Below, one piece after another: positions 23,854-32,888 of a stretch of 43,747 bases of DNA. Position 1 is the stretch's first letter. Each line of letters begins with the position of its first letter. Below the pieces are notes generated by a model, which had not been told where the DNA came from, did not search any database, and was given only the letters and a program-made list of their open reading frames with translations. The DNA comes from an uncultured Candidatus Actinomarina sp. (GTDB lineage: Bacteria; Actinomycetota; Acidimicrobiia; Actinomarinales; Actinomarinaceae), in NCBI GenBank assembly GCA_902593795.1, contig CACJJR010000006.1:1-43747 (forward strand), given 5' to 3'. Made by a program: the position numbers and the translations under genes.

Positions 23854-24243
23854 ATGAATTACAAATTAATTAATAGACTTGACCCACTTGTATACCTTGG
23901 ATTGGTATTAGTAGGGTTTATTATGCCTGAAGTGGTTTACCGTTTATTCTTGTTTGATTTCACTGCAGTACTAGCAGAGAACCAAGCAATGATTGTTAGA
24001 TCTATTGGCTTGCCACTTTACTTTGCGGCAATGGCTTTTTTCCTGCTTGGAGGCAATGCAGAGAATGGAAAACAATTAAACATAATTAGATACAGTGGAG
24101 GGCTTGGGTTAATAACTTTCGCAGTCTTTACTGAATTTAACGGTTTTTTTGCTTTTGGCCTAGTAGAAATAGGATTAGCAGTTGTTACAGGATCACAAAT
24201 CAAAAAAGAAGAAGGTTCTGGCAACTATTCAACAGAAGAATAA
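23854..24243 (+). CDS. Four-helix membrane protein of unknown function
   Basis: This 129-residue, hydrophobic protein has four predicted helices with short loops (a GLVLVGFIMPEVVYRLF segment, a loop with ENQAMIVRSIG, a GGNAENGKQ turn) and a short charged tail (SQIKKEEGSGNYSTEE). No family is recognised. It follows ppdK by 36 nt in the same direction and precedes tandem hairpins and the InhA-like gene. Confidence 0.6.
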   Translation: MNYKLINRLDPLVYLGLVLVGFIMPEVVYRLFLFDFTAVLAENQAMIVRSIGLPLYFAAMAFFLLGGNAENGKQLNIIRYSGGLGLITFAVFTEFNGFFAFGLVEIGLAVVTGSQIKKEEGSGNYSTEE

Positions 24244-24248
24244 TAAAA

Positions 24249-24295
24249 GGTATTATTTTGTGATACCTACTAACTATTTATATGGTCAAATAGTT
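24249..24295 (+). terminator. Two tandem hairpins between membrane protein and fabI
   Basis: GGTAT(9-nt loop)ATACC (24249-24267) is followed by AACTATTT(8-nt loop)AAATAGTT (24272-24295). The first lies 5 nt after the upstream stop. The second is an 8-bp perfect stem ending 11 nt before the fabI ATG; the GGGA at 24298-24301 serves as its ribosome binding site. Neither has a good T-tract, so this may be weak termination or leader control rather than strong termination. Confidence 0.4.
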
Positions 24296-24306
24296 ATGGG
24301 AAAAAT

Positions 24307-25086
24307 ATGATTTTAAAAGATAAAAAAATTCTTATTACAGGAATTCTTACAGATAAAAGCATTGCTTATGCATCTGCAAAATTAGCTTTAGAAAACGGTG
24401 CAACAGTTGTTGCAACTGGCTTTGGAAAAGGCCTTCGCATTACTGAGAGAGCTGTAAAGAGATTATCAGATGATATAAAAGTTTTTGAAATGGATATTGA
24501 AAACCTCGATCAAGTTAAAGAAGCAGTAGAAAATATAGAAAATGAGATAGGGAAGCTTGATGGAATTTTACATGCGATTGCTTTTTCACCAACAGAGGCG
24601 ATGGGAGGAAACTTTTTAAACACAAGCGTAGAAGATGCAGTTAAGAGTTTTGAGATTTCTGCCTTTTCTCTGAAAACGCTTGCTAGTTCTTTTCAGCAAA
24701 TCTTAAACAATCCATCATCAATTGTTGCACTAGATTTTGACAATTCACAAGCATGGCCAGGATATGACTGGCAAGGAGTTGCGAAATCTAGCTTACAATC
24801 GATTGTTCGCTATTTGGGTTACTACATGGGTGACAATGGAGTTAGAGTTAATGCTGTTGCAGCGGGACCACTAGCAACTACGGCAGCAAAGAACATTCCC
24901 GGTTTTTCTGAAATGGATAATGAGTGGAATGAAAGAGCTCCATTAGGCTGGGATACAAAAAATGCTGAACCGGTAGCAAAAGTAGTTAACTTTTTATTAT
25001 CTGATTTGTCAGAAGTTGTAACTGGTGAGATTATTCATGCTGATGGAGGAGTGCACTCAATAGGTGGCTCAATGTTGTCAGATTAA
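24307..25086 (+). CDS. fabI: Enoyl-ACP reductase, InhA-like FabI
   Basis: This 259-residue NADH-dependent enoyl-ACP reductase of the InhA type has an N-terminal ITGILTDKSIAYASAKLA cofactor site and HAIAFSPTEAMGG around residue 93. Its catalytic Tyr/Lys pair is Y-x6-K in PGYDWQGVAKSSLQS, matching InhA AYNWMTVAKSALES. The stretch NERAPLGWDTKNAEPVAK is close to the InhA DQRAPIGWNMKDATPVAK, a strong actinobacterial signature. It catalyses the last reduction of each fatty acid elongation cycle. It lies about 4.5 kb from the fabF end of the FAS operon, on the opposite strand. Confidence 0.93.
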   Translation: MILKDKKILITGILTDKSIAYASAKLALENGATVVATGFGKGLRITERAVKRLSDDIKVFEMDIENLDQVKEAVENIENEIGKLDGILHAIAFSPTEAMGGNFLNTSVEDAVKSFEISAFSLKTLASSFQQILNNPSSIVALDFDNSQAWPGYDWQGVAKSSLQSIVRYLGYYMGDNGVRVNAVAAGPLATTAAKNIPGFSEMDNEWNERAPLGWDTKNAEPVAKVVNFLLSDLSEVVTGEIIHADGGVHSIGGSMLSD

Positions 25087-25136
25087 TTAAAGGGATTTTC
25101 TTCTAATTTCCTAAAATAATAGAATTACTTTTTACA

Positions 25137-28100
25137 TCAACCAACTTTTACAAACTCCCAATTATTGTAATCAAATTCGTACCTACCAGGACCTTCGGGT
25201 TCATATACTGGAGGTCTTCCACAAACATAATCTGCCATATATACTTTGCCATCTTCACCACCTACAAGCCCTCCTGATCTGGTTGTACCTTTAAATCTCT
25301 CACATAGCTGTTGTATTAAGGGATACTCAAGTCCAAAGTAATATGTTGCCATTGCCTTAAATATAGATTGTTCAATTTCTGTTGCTGCGGGATGAGAAAC
25401 TAAGTCATCGTATGTGTAAGCCATATCACGATAAAGAAACCTTAAAATAAATGTTTCCTCTTTAGGATCTTTTGAAATACCCTCAATGTAAGTGTCTATT
25501 GCTTTTAGATATAAATCTAGGGAAGCCCTTTCATTATTTTCACCTTCAAGTAAATTACGAGCTATATCTTTGTACCCACCCGCCAGAGCCATATAATTTC
25601 TTAAAAGGTCGTCTAGGTTTGCGTCGTACCAAACAGGATTTTCAAAGTCTAATTCACGGAGTACAACCGGGTTTTGTTTAATATTTGCTAAGTCACAGTC
25701 ACTAAGTTCAATATCATATTGTTCTTGATCAGCTCTACATATTTGACTCGATGCTCTTGCAATTTCTTGTTTAGCTTGCGAAACACCAAGCCAACTCGCA
25801 TTAATAGAATATGCTGAAAATAATTCTTGATCTTTTCTAAGCTGATTCTGATTAATATTATTTTTTTTGTTAAGGTTAATTTTTTGTTCTAAAAGATTAA
25901 ATATAAGAGAGAAATCTGTAATAGATGATACCTTTCCAATTTCGTTCATTGCGAGACTATATGCAATATCGTAATAGTCATATTTATCGACGTCGTTATT
26001 CATTACTGTAGCCATAGCCATATAGGCATAAGGTAGGCTAGGAATTAATTGGATAGCTTCTTCTACAAGGCCGCTAGAATTTTGCTCAATCCCTGTATAC
26101 ATAAGCTCTTTATAGGTATCAATATCTGAAATTTTTATATCACCATATTCAACATCAGTAACTGTAACTTTCTCAAGAGTCTTGTAACTTTCTGAGTTTA
26201 TTAGAAATTCAAAAATATCAAAATTGATTCCCCCAAGGCCATCCCAAACAAAGTTGAGATTATATTCATCACCTTGAGGATTTCTCCAATTATCATCGCC
26301 ATTTACAACTTCATTAGCAAAATAGTGGCTAAACACTATCTCTGCTTCTGTAAACTTTCTTTCACTTAACACACTAAATGTTAGATTAAGTTTTTCTGGC
26401 TCCTCTCCATAAGCGTAAGAGCGAGGTCCGTAATGATTTATATAATCATTTATATCCCAAGAAATTACTTCTTTAGCCTTTATTTCATTATTTTCATCGC
26501 ATGCAAAATACTCAGTGGTTTCAACACAACCTATCACAGTTGGATTTACTAATTGATAATAAGTTTCTGTGACTTCCTCAGGCTTTAAAAGACCTGCTGC
26601 GTACAAGAAAATTTGACTATCTTGAATGGAGTCTCTTTTAATGGCTTTAAATTTATCACCATCTTTAACTACTCTTGTTGAGAATCTCTCTGTGGGAGTA
26701 ACAATAAATACAGGTTTATATGTACGTCCATCCGATTGCAATACCTTAAAACCACCTTGAAGAGTATTAGTAGCAGTTGATAATGGTGATAGGTGCATGC
26801 CATCATCACTTAGTGATTCTCTATATCCTGGACGAGGAAATCCGTATTTCCCTCCGCCAGTTTGCCCATAAATTGAATGTTGGAATTCATGTACAAATGA
26901 TCCAAATTCTGGACTTCCAAGCATCAATACCATTTGCAATTCAAGATGAGTTTTACCATCAGACCATGGACCTACTTTTATTTTATTATCTTGTGCTGGT
27001 GCAGGTTTTCCATTTGATTCATAATAATCTTGAAAGAAACCTGTTCCACGTATATGATCTGCAAGTCTCATCATATGACCACCGTGATAATATTCTCTTG
27101 CCCCTAAAACAATTCCATTGATGTTATCATCAAAAAGTTCAAAAATTCTTCTATATGCTTGTGCATCAAGATTTGGACTAAACACAACAGGGTAGTTGTT
27201 ATTTTCGTATTGTGAATAATCATATCCAATATTCATGAATAATGAATTTCTTGTAGCCCATGTATTTTCACTTATATGCTTAATTTCTACTGTTCCTTTA
27301 AGCGCAGGATCAATAACTCTCACCTCTGCTTTATCAACGAAGGATTCTTTACTAAAGTCAATATCATAAGTAAGTTTCATACAATTATTTGTATACAGTC
27401 CATCACCTGCAACAGCATCTCCATGAGTTCCGTCATCATACAGATAAGGGGGTTCTATATTTCCACCGTCAGAAGATCTCCATTCATCACTGAATTCTAT
27501 TTTTGACTTACCTGCATTGAAATTTAAATTATCCTTAACGATAATTTGTACTGCTTCACCAGGAAAAATAACTTGTGGATTATAGTATGCCTTAAAAAAA
27601 TCAGGTTCATCACTCCCCGTACCAGCTATGAATCTTGTTCCATGAAGGCTTCTTAACCATTTAGGATTGTAAACACTTGATGCAAAAAATTGATCAATCA
27701 TATCATAGTTTGTATAAGAGCCTTCAGTTACCGTGGCATCACAGGAATCTGTTTGTTGTGGGATGTAAAGATTATTATCTGGGCAATCTAAGAGATCACC
27801 ATTAATTTCACAAAATCTATTAATTGGTATATCTCTTATATCTTCAGCAGTAAAGCTACTTTTTTGATCAGAATTCTTTACATCATTTTTAATATTGTAG
27901 AAATCACATAGTGGAAGAATCTCAATTCTTATTGCAGAAGTTTTATCTTTGATTTGTTCTAAAAAGGACTTAATTTTATTGAGGTTGTCCTCAGATGGAT
28001 TAACTCTGTCATAACGTATATTTTTTTCAATTTTGTCTCTAAGCCCAGATATTGAATCACTTTCCCAATCTATTGTTTCAACAAATTCTGAATTTAATTC

Positions 28101-29051
28101 ATTTTCAGAATATACAGTTTTATCCTCATCACTGATCGGCTCATTTCTTTTTCGTATAGAATCTTCAATATGTAATGCCCAACCAGTTAACTCAGCAAGT
28201 TCATTTGTCATTACAATGAAGCTAGATAAATCTAAACACCCTTCTAGATTTATCGTACCAATAGCAGTACCGGAATTATCATTCTGATATACACTATCTG
28301 GATTACACAATTTTGAAGAAAGCAATATATTGTTCTTATCATTGAGTTGCTGTTTAAGGCTTTCAATCTCATCTCTCAATGTTTGTTCGCTCGTTCCTTC
28401 GGCTAAAGAAATCTCATTTTTTAAACGCTTTATTTCTTTTAATCTGATTTCCACTTCAGGATCTTCATTAAAGCTTCTAAATAAATTTAATTCTGTATCT
28501 AGAAGTTCAAGCTTAAGCCTTGCCTCATCTAACACATCTTTCTCTTCTTGAGATAGGTTTTCTTTATTTTCTAAAGGTGCAATAATACCGTCATAAACCT
28601 CTGCAAGAATTGCATCTTGACCAAAGTTTGCAAAATCAACATCTGCATAGCTAATTCCAAGTTGCGACTCTAATGATTGCTTCCTGTCTCTTAATTGTTG
28701 GATATATTCATTATTACCTGAATTGCTTAATTCTGATTCATAATCAGCTTGAACCCTTTCAAGGACTGCAAGATCTTCTTTCATATTTTGCAATTCTTCC
28801 TCAGAATAAGTAATGTCGGCTGAAAGAGCTAAAGTCTCTTCTTGATTTCTTAACTCACTAGTGATTTCAGCAATTTCTGATGTGAGAGTCTCAACACTAG
28901 CATCAGATAAGCATTCTTCATCTGCAGATGATTCATTATCAGTACTTATATTTTCAGCATCAGTCGTTTCTTCTTCAATGGTTGTTTGATTACTTGAGCA
29001 AGAAGAAAATAAAAGAATTAAAACTAGAATTAAAGATATTTTCCCCCTCAT
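25137..29051 (-). CDS. Large lipoprotein with coiled coil, choice-of-anchor-like domain and HExxH motif
   Basis: This 1304-residue lipoprotein has a signal ending FSSC (C18) and a Thr/Glu/Ser spacer. A long charged coiled coil spans about 50-245. From about residue 250 to 530 there are scattered cysteines. YDDGTHGDAVAGDGLYT (538-554) is a Ca-binding-like DDGxxxDxxAGDGxYT segment of the choice-of-anchor X type. VHEFQHSIYG (HExxH at 721-725) suggests a zinc metallopeptidase-like site. The last 400 residues are mostly helical, perhaps TPR-like. It is presumably anchored on the outer face of the membrane. Function is unknown; secreted or surface metallopeptidase is the best guess, but zinc binding and proteolysis are unproven. 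A terminator downstream is not apparent. Confidence 0.75.
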   Translation of the reverse strand: MRGKISLILVLILLFSSCSSNQTTIEEETTDAENISTDNESSADEECLSDASVETLTSEIAEITSELRNQEETLALSADITYSEEELQNMKEDLAVLERVQADYESELSNSGNNEYIQQLRDRKQSLESQLGISYADVDFANFGQDAILAEVYDGIIAPLENKENLSQEEKDVLDEARLKLELLDTELNLFRSFNEDPEVEIRLKEIKRLKNEISLAEGTSEQTLRDEIESLKQQLNDKNNILLSSKLCNPDSVYQNDNSGTAIGTINLEGCLDLSSFIVMTNELAELTGWALHIEDSIRKRNEPISDEDKTVYSENELNSEFVETIDWESDSISGLRDKIEKNIRYDRVNPSEDNLNKIKSFLEQIKDKTSAIRIEILPLCDFYNIKNDVKNSDQKSSFTAEDIRDIPINRFCEINGDLLDCPDNNLYIPQQTDSCDATVTEGSYTNYDMIDQFFASSVYNPKWLRSLHGTRFIAGTGSDEPDFFKAYYNPQVIFPGEAVQIIVKDNLNFNAGKSKIEFSDEWRSSDGGNIEPPYLYDDGTHGDAVAGDGLYTNNCMKLTYDIDFSKESFVDKAEVRVIDPALKGTVEIKHISENTWATRNSLFMNIGYDYSQYENNNYPVVFSPNLDAQAYRRIFELFDDNINGIVLGAREYYHGGHMMRLADHIRGTGFFQDYYESNGKPAPAQDNKIKVGPWSDGKTHLELQMVLMLGSPEFGSFVHEFQHSIYGQTGGGKYGFPRPGYRESLSDDGMHLSPLSTATNTLQGGFKVLQSDGRTYKPVFIVTPTERFSTRVVKDGDKFKAIKRDSIQDSQIFLYAAGLLKPEEVTETYYQLVNPTVIGCVETTEYFACDENNEIKAKEVISWDINDYINHYGPRSYAYGEEPEKLNLTFSVLSERKFTEAEIVFSHYFANEVVNGDDNWRNPQGDEYNLNFVWDGLGGINFDIFEFLINSESYKTLEKVTVTDVEYGDIKISDIDTYKELMYTGIEQNSSGLVEEAIQLIPSLPYAYMAMATVMNNDVDKYDYYDIAYSLAMNEIGKVSSITDFSLIFNLLEQKINLNKKNNINQNQLRKDQELFSAYSINASWLGVSQAKQEIARASSQICRADQEQYDIELSDCDLANIKQNPVVLRELDFENPVWYDANLDDLLRNYMALAGGYKDIARNLLEGENNERASLDLYLKAIDTYIEGISKDPKEETFILRFLYRDMAYTYDDLVSHPAATEIEQSIFKAMATYYFGLEYPLIQQLCERFKGTTRSGGLVGGEDGKVYMADYVCGRPPVYEPEGPGRYEFDYNNWEFVKVG

Positions 29052-29089
29052 GATTCTTATTTTAATATGCGAAAGAAAAATTTATAAAA

Positions 29090-29117
29090 TTGAATAATTA
29101 ATTTAAGCTTTTATAAT
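29090..29117 (+). promoter_or_regulatory. Sigma-70-like promoter of small lipoprotein gene
   Basis: TTGAAT (29090-29095) and a perfect TATAAT (29112-29117) are separated by 16 bp, near the ideal spacing. The element lies about 50 bp upstream of the lipoprotein start region and points rightward. It is one of the best matches to the consensus in the window; the AT richness of the region is a caution. Confidence 0.6.
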
Positions 29118-29167
29118 CAAATGCTTTTCTTTAAATTTAGTAGAATTGATACCAAAGAGGGGGAATC

Positions 29168-29521
29168 GTCAAAAAAGAAATTATTATTTTTTTACTTTTG
29201 TTTTCTTTTTGTTCAGCACAAGAAGATGGCAACATTAATGAAGATGGCTTGATTACGTGCGCTGAAGATGAAAAAGACTCTGAAGGAAGATGTTATGAAC
29301 CAGATGATGAATTAACTGGTGAGGATAAAATATTTTTAATATTCCCAGGTACAGAGGATGAAGCAAATAAAATTATCGAATGTGTCAGAGAGTATGATGA
29401 TAGCCTAAAAAGCCTCCCGGATGCTGCTGTAAACAGTACAGAGGTTGCTTTTAATATTACAAACCATACTGATGGAACTTACGGATTAATTGATGAGGCA
29501 CTAGCCAGCTGTGGTTATTAG
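29168..29521 (+). CDS. Small secreted lipoprotein with unclear start codon
   Basis: Read from 29168 this gives 117 residues: a basic KKE start, a hydrophobic run and lipobox FSFC, then an acidic domain with a second Cys pair (TCAEDEKDSEGRC), a helical C-terminal part and a final cysteine near the end (ASCGY). The only canonical start in frame is TTG at 29198, which would remove most of the signal peptide. A strong AGAGGGGG (29156-29163) lies 4 nt upstream of GTC at 29168, suggesting a non-standard GTC/ATC start or a base error for GTG. It is divergent from the large lipoprotein and preceded by a good promoter. No family is recognised. Confidence 0.55.
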   Translation, partial: VKKEIIIFLLLFSFCSAQEDGNINEDGLITCAEDEKDSEGRCYEPDDELTGEDKIFLIFPGTEDEANKIIECVREYDDSLKSLPDAAVNSTEVAFNITNHTDGTYGLIDEALASCGY

Positions 29522-29554
29522 CTAGTAGACATCTATCAAAAAAATTAATTAGTT

Positions 29555-30793
29555 TTAACTCTTTTTAAAGACAAGAACTCCATTGTGTCCACCAAACCCA
29601 AAAGAATTAGACATTGCTGCATATAATTCTTTTTCTATCGCTGCATTTGGGGTGTAATTTAAATCACATTCCTCATCTGGATTATTCAAATTTATTGTTG
29701 GTGGAATAATATTATTTTTCAAACTTAATAAAGAAACTAATGACTCAAAAGCACCTCCACCTCCAAGTAAGTGTCCTGTCATTGACTTTGTAGAAGAAAT
29801 ATTAATATCGTATGCTTTTTCACCGAAGACAGTTTTGATTGCAGCAGTTTCGTTTTTATCATTTGCTGGAGTGGAAGTTCCATGAGCATTTATATAATCA
29901 ATATCACTAGGTGTAAGTTCAGCATCAAGAAGTGCTTTTTTCATAGCATCTACAGCACCCCTACCGCCTTCTGCTGGGGCAGTAATATGATGGGCATCTG
30001 TTGATGCTCCATACCCGGAAACATAGCCATATATATCCGCACCTCTATTAATTGCAGATTCCTCACTCTCCATAACCAAAACTGTTGAACCTTCTCCCAT
30101 TACGAAACCATCTCGATCTTTATCAAATGGCTTACAAGCTTTTTTAGGATTTTCATTATTTGTTGAAAGAGCTTTTATTTGAGCAAATGCACCAATAGTC
30201 ATAGCAGTTGTTCCAGATTCTGTTCCACCTGCAATAACCGTATCTACTATTCCATTTTGAATCATATTCTTAGCTTCTCCAAGAGCATTAGCAGAAGCAG
30301 CACAAGCTGTAGTAATTGTTAGGGAAGGTCCTTCGATACCAAATTTAATTGCAACTTGTCCTGTACTTGAATTAGGCATTAGTTGAGTAATAGCGAGGGG
30401 ATTAATTCTCGAAGGCCCTCTTTTGTCGTAGGTTCTAACAGCCTCCTCAGTTGCACCGATACCACCAATTCCTGTTCCAAAAACAATTCCAACATCTGCT
30501 CCTAATCTCTCTTCTGTATTAAAACCCGCATCTTTAAGGGCTTCTTCAGTTGCATAAATAGAGAGATGTCCTGACCGATCAAGTTTGCGGGCATGTTGCT
30601 TTCCCATATAATCATTAGCATCAAAATTTTTAACTTCACCTGCAAAAGTTACTGGAAGTTCATCAGTTTCAAATGAACTTATATAGTCAATTCCAGAAAT
30701 ACCATTAATTAGATTATTCCAAGTATCAAAGACATTATTACCTAGCGGATTGATTGTGCCAAGGCCGGTAACGACTACACGTCTTTTAGACAT
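29555..30793 (-). CDS. fabF: 3-oxoacyl-ACP synthase II (FabF)
   Basis: This 412-residue, full-length condensing enzyme shows the catalytic triad: nucleophile C164 in TTACAASANALGEA, H304 in NAHGTSTPANDKNE and H341 in STKSMTGHLLGGGG, plus the FGFGGHNGVLVF C-terminus. It condenses malonyl-ACP with the growing acyl-ACP for chain elongation. It is the last gene of the leftward fatty acid operon, 8 nt after acpP. In actinobacteria the equivalent is KasA/KasB; whether this is FabB- or FabF-like in chain length is not readable. Confidence 0.95.
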   Translation of the reverse strand: MSKRRVVVTGLGTINPLGNNVFDTWNNLINGISGIDYISSFETDELPVTFAGEVKNFDANDYMGKQHARKLDRSGHLSIYATEEALKDAGFNTEERLGADVGIVFGTGIGGIGATEEAVRTYDKRGPSRINPLAITQLMPNSSTGQVAIKFGIEGPSLTITTACAASANALGEAKNMIQNGIVDTVIAGGTESGTTAMTIGAFAQIKALSTNNENPKKACKPFDKDRDGFVMGEGSTVLVMESEESAINRGADIYGYVSGYGASTDAHHITAPAEGGRGAVDAMKKALLDAELTPSDIDYINAHGTSTPANDKNETAAIKTVFGEKAYDINISSTKSMTGHLLGGGGAFESLVSLLSLKNNIIPPTINLNNPDEECDLNYTPNAAIEKELYAAMSNSFGFGGHNGVLVFKKS

Positions 30794-30801
30794 GGTGATT
30801 G

Positions 30802-31041
30802 TTATATTTTAGAGTGAAGCAAGCTAACCGCTTGGCCAACAGTCGAAACATCTGAGAGTTCTTCATCGTCAATTTCTATCTCAAACTCATCTTCAAAGGC
30901 CATCACTACTTCTACTATTCCAAGTGAATCAATTTCTAAATCTTCTTCTAGTTTTGCCTCCATTGTCACTTTTGATTCATCTATTCCCAAATCTTCTACA
31001 AAAAGACCTTTTACTTTTTCAAAAACTTCATTTGTTTCCAT
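30802..31041 (-). CDS. acpP: Acyl carrier protein
   Basis: This 79-residue acidic protein has the phosphopantetheine site LEIDSLGIVEVVM (Ser39, DSL). The N-terminal helix, the EDEFEIEIDDEE stretch and the STVGQAV end are canonical. It carries the growing acyl chain on a 4'-phosphopantetheine arm added by AcpS, encoded upstream in the same operon. It is placed between fabG and fabF, a common arrangement. Confidence 0.95.
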   Translation of the reverse strand: METNEVFEKVKGLFVEDLGIDESKVTMEAKLEEDLEIDSLGIVEVVMAFEDEFEIEIDDEELSDVSTVGQAVSLLHSKI

Positions 31042-31054
31042 AATTACTCCCTAA

Positions 31055-31783
31055 TTAGGTAGTTAAACCACCATCAACTGGTATAACTTGTCCTGTTATA
31101 TATTCTGACTCATCGCTACATAAAAAAGATACTATGTTTGAAATATCTTCTGGTTTACCAATGCGTTTAATTGAAAGTTGCTCTATAATATTTTCCTTAT
31201 TTTGGTCGTCAAGAAAGGAAGTCATATCTGTTTCTATATAACCTGGAGCAACAACATTAGACGTTATATTCCTAGAGCCCATTTCTTTACTAATAGATTT
31301 CGACAAGCCAATTAACCCAGCTTTTGATGCGGCATAATTAGCTTGACCTTGGTTTCCTGAAATACCAACTACAGAAGATATAAACACAATTCTTCCCCAT
31401 TTATTTTTCATCATAAGTTTTATGGCTCTTTGAGATGTATAAAAACTTCCTGTTAAATTGGTTTGAATTACTTCGAGCCATTCGTCTTCCTTCATTCTTG
31501 GCAAAATATTATCTTTTGTAATACCTGCATTGTTTACGAGAACATCAACAGAGGTATGTTCCTTTTCAATTGATGAAAAAGCTTTATCTACAGATTCAGA
31601 TTCAGATATATTAATCTGTACTGTGCTTGAGCTCCCACCATTGTTAAGTATTTCATCTGACACTTCTTTAGCTTTCTCATTCGAAACGGAATAGCCAACA
31701 ACTACATGAAATTTCTTACCAAGGTCTAATGCTATAGACTTTCCTATTCCTCTAGATCCACCTGTAACAAATGCTGTTTTCAT
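31055..31783 (-). CDS. fabG: 3-oxoacyl-ACP reductase (FabG)
   Basis: This 242-residue short-chain dehydrogenase has GGSRGIG (8-14) as the cofactor loop, NNAG (84-87), a catalytic Ser in ISSVVG (136-137), and Y150/K154 in QANYAASKAG. The C-terminus ITGQVIPVDGG is typical of FabG. It uses NADPH to reduce 3-oxoacyl-ACP. Its start overlaps the fabH stop by 4 nt. Operon placement makes FabG a firm call among SDR proteins. Confidence 0.94.
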   Translation of the reverse strand: MKTAFVTGGSRGIGKSIALDLGKKFHVVVGYSVSNEKAKEVSDEILNNGGSSSTVQINISESESVDKAFSSIEKEHTSVDVLVNNAGITKDNILPRMKEDEWLEVIQTNLTGSFYTSQRAIKLMMKNKWGRIVFISSVVGISGNQGQANYAASKAGLIGLSKSISKEMGSRNITSNVVAPGYIETDMTSFLDDQNKENIIEQLSIKRIGKPEDISNIVSFLCSDESEYITGQVIPVDGGLTT

Positions 31784-32874
31784 ATAAGATCTAGTTTTTC
31801 AGGTATTTGATATTCGATAGCTTTTCTTATAGTATCTACCGCTTTACCATCAAAATCTGGAAGCTTTGCATCAGAAGTATTAATAGGAGTCGTTCTTTCT
31901 CCTAAACGTAAAGCACATGCACCCCAGGAAAGACCAGCGCCTACTGCAGTGAAGACAGCTACTTCACCACCTTTTATTTCACCTTCTTCTAAAGCATCTA
32001 CTAGTGCAGTTGGAATTGATGCAGCAGAAGTATTTCCGTATTTATGAACTTTTTTTATAGTAGTTGCATTTGGAAGGCTTAACATTTTTTCTAATCCTTC
32101 AACAATCCTTAAATTAGCTTGATGAGGAATCAAAAGATTTATATCTTCTTTTTTTAATCCTGACTTTGTAATTACTTCATCTGAGGCTTTTGCCATAGCT
32201 CTAATGCCACCTTTAAAAATTTCTTGACCATCAAATGTCCATCTAACTTTTGCAGCTTCATCTTTGTTGAATCTGTCCATTGCAGATCCAAAGTTAGGGA
32301 CTTCTAATATATCTAACTTGTCAGAACTTAAACCATTTACAAAAGAAAATATCTCACCGTCTTCTTCTTTTTTGCTTTCTTCAACAACGACTGCCCCAGC
32401 TCCATCTCCAAAGAGGACAGCTGTATTTCTGTCAGACCAATCAAGAAGCCATGTGATATGTTCGGAACCAATTATAAGTGCTCTTTTATACAAACCACTT
32501 TCAACAAAAGCTTTTCCTTGTTCTAGAGCATAGACAAAACCAGCACATGCAGCATTTATGTCATAAACAGAGGCATTTACTGCACCTAATTTTCTTTGAA
32601 CATGAGCGGCTGCTGATGGAACAATACTATCGGGAGTACAGGTCGCAAGAATGACTACATCAACGTCTTCTGGTGTTAAGCCCGCACATGCAATTGCATG
32701 TTGTCCAGCTACTGCTGCCATATCAGAGTTATTTACGTGACAAAATCTTCTTTCTTCAATCCCTGTTCTTTGCTGTATCCATTCATCCGAGGTGTCTACA
32801 AAAACTGCCAAGTCTTCATTTGTCATGATGTTATCAGGTGCGCACTTACCCCAACCTGTTATTGTTGATTTCAC
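31780..32874 (-). CDS. fabH: 3-oxoacyl-ACP synthase III (FabH), long form
   Basis: This 364-residue beta-ketoacyl-ACP synthase III has catalytic C110 in INAACAGFVYALEQG, H251 in IPHQANLRI and N281 in HKYGNTSAASIP. It primes synthesis by condensing an acyl-CoA with malonyl-ACP. It is about 30-40 residues longer than usual (about 320-330) because of a C-terminal extension after ALRLGERTTP, with PDFDGKAVDTIRKA, which no known FabH feature explains. The EHITWLLDWSDRNTAVLFGDGAG region is intact. The gene lies between fabD (14 nt) and fabG (overlap). Confidence 0.93.
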   Translation of the reverse strand: MKSTITGWGKCAPDNIMTNEDLAVFVDTSDEWIQQRTGIEERRFCHVNNSDMAAVAGQHAIACAGLTPEDVDVVILATCTPDSIVPSAAAHVQRKLGAVNASVYDINAACAGFVYALEQGKAFVESGLYKRALIIGSEHITWLLDWSDRNTAVLFGDGAGAVVVEESKKEEDGEIFSFVNGLSSDKLDILEVPNFGSAMDRFNKDEAAKVRWTFDGQEIFKGGIRAMAKASDEVITKSGLKKEDINLLIPHQANLRIVEGLEKMLSLPNATTIKKVHKYGNTSAASIPTALVDALEEGEIKGGEVAVFTAVGAGLSWGACALRLGERTTPINTSDAKLPDFDGKAVDTIRKAIEYQIPEKLDLI

Positions 32875-32888
32875 AAATATCTCCCTAT

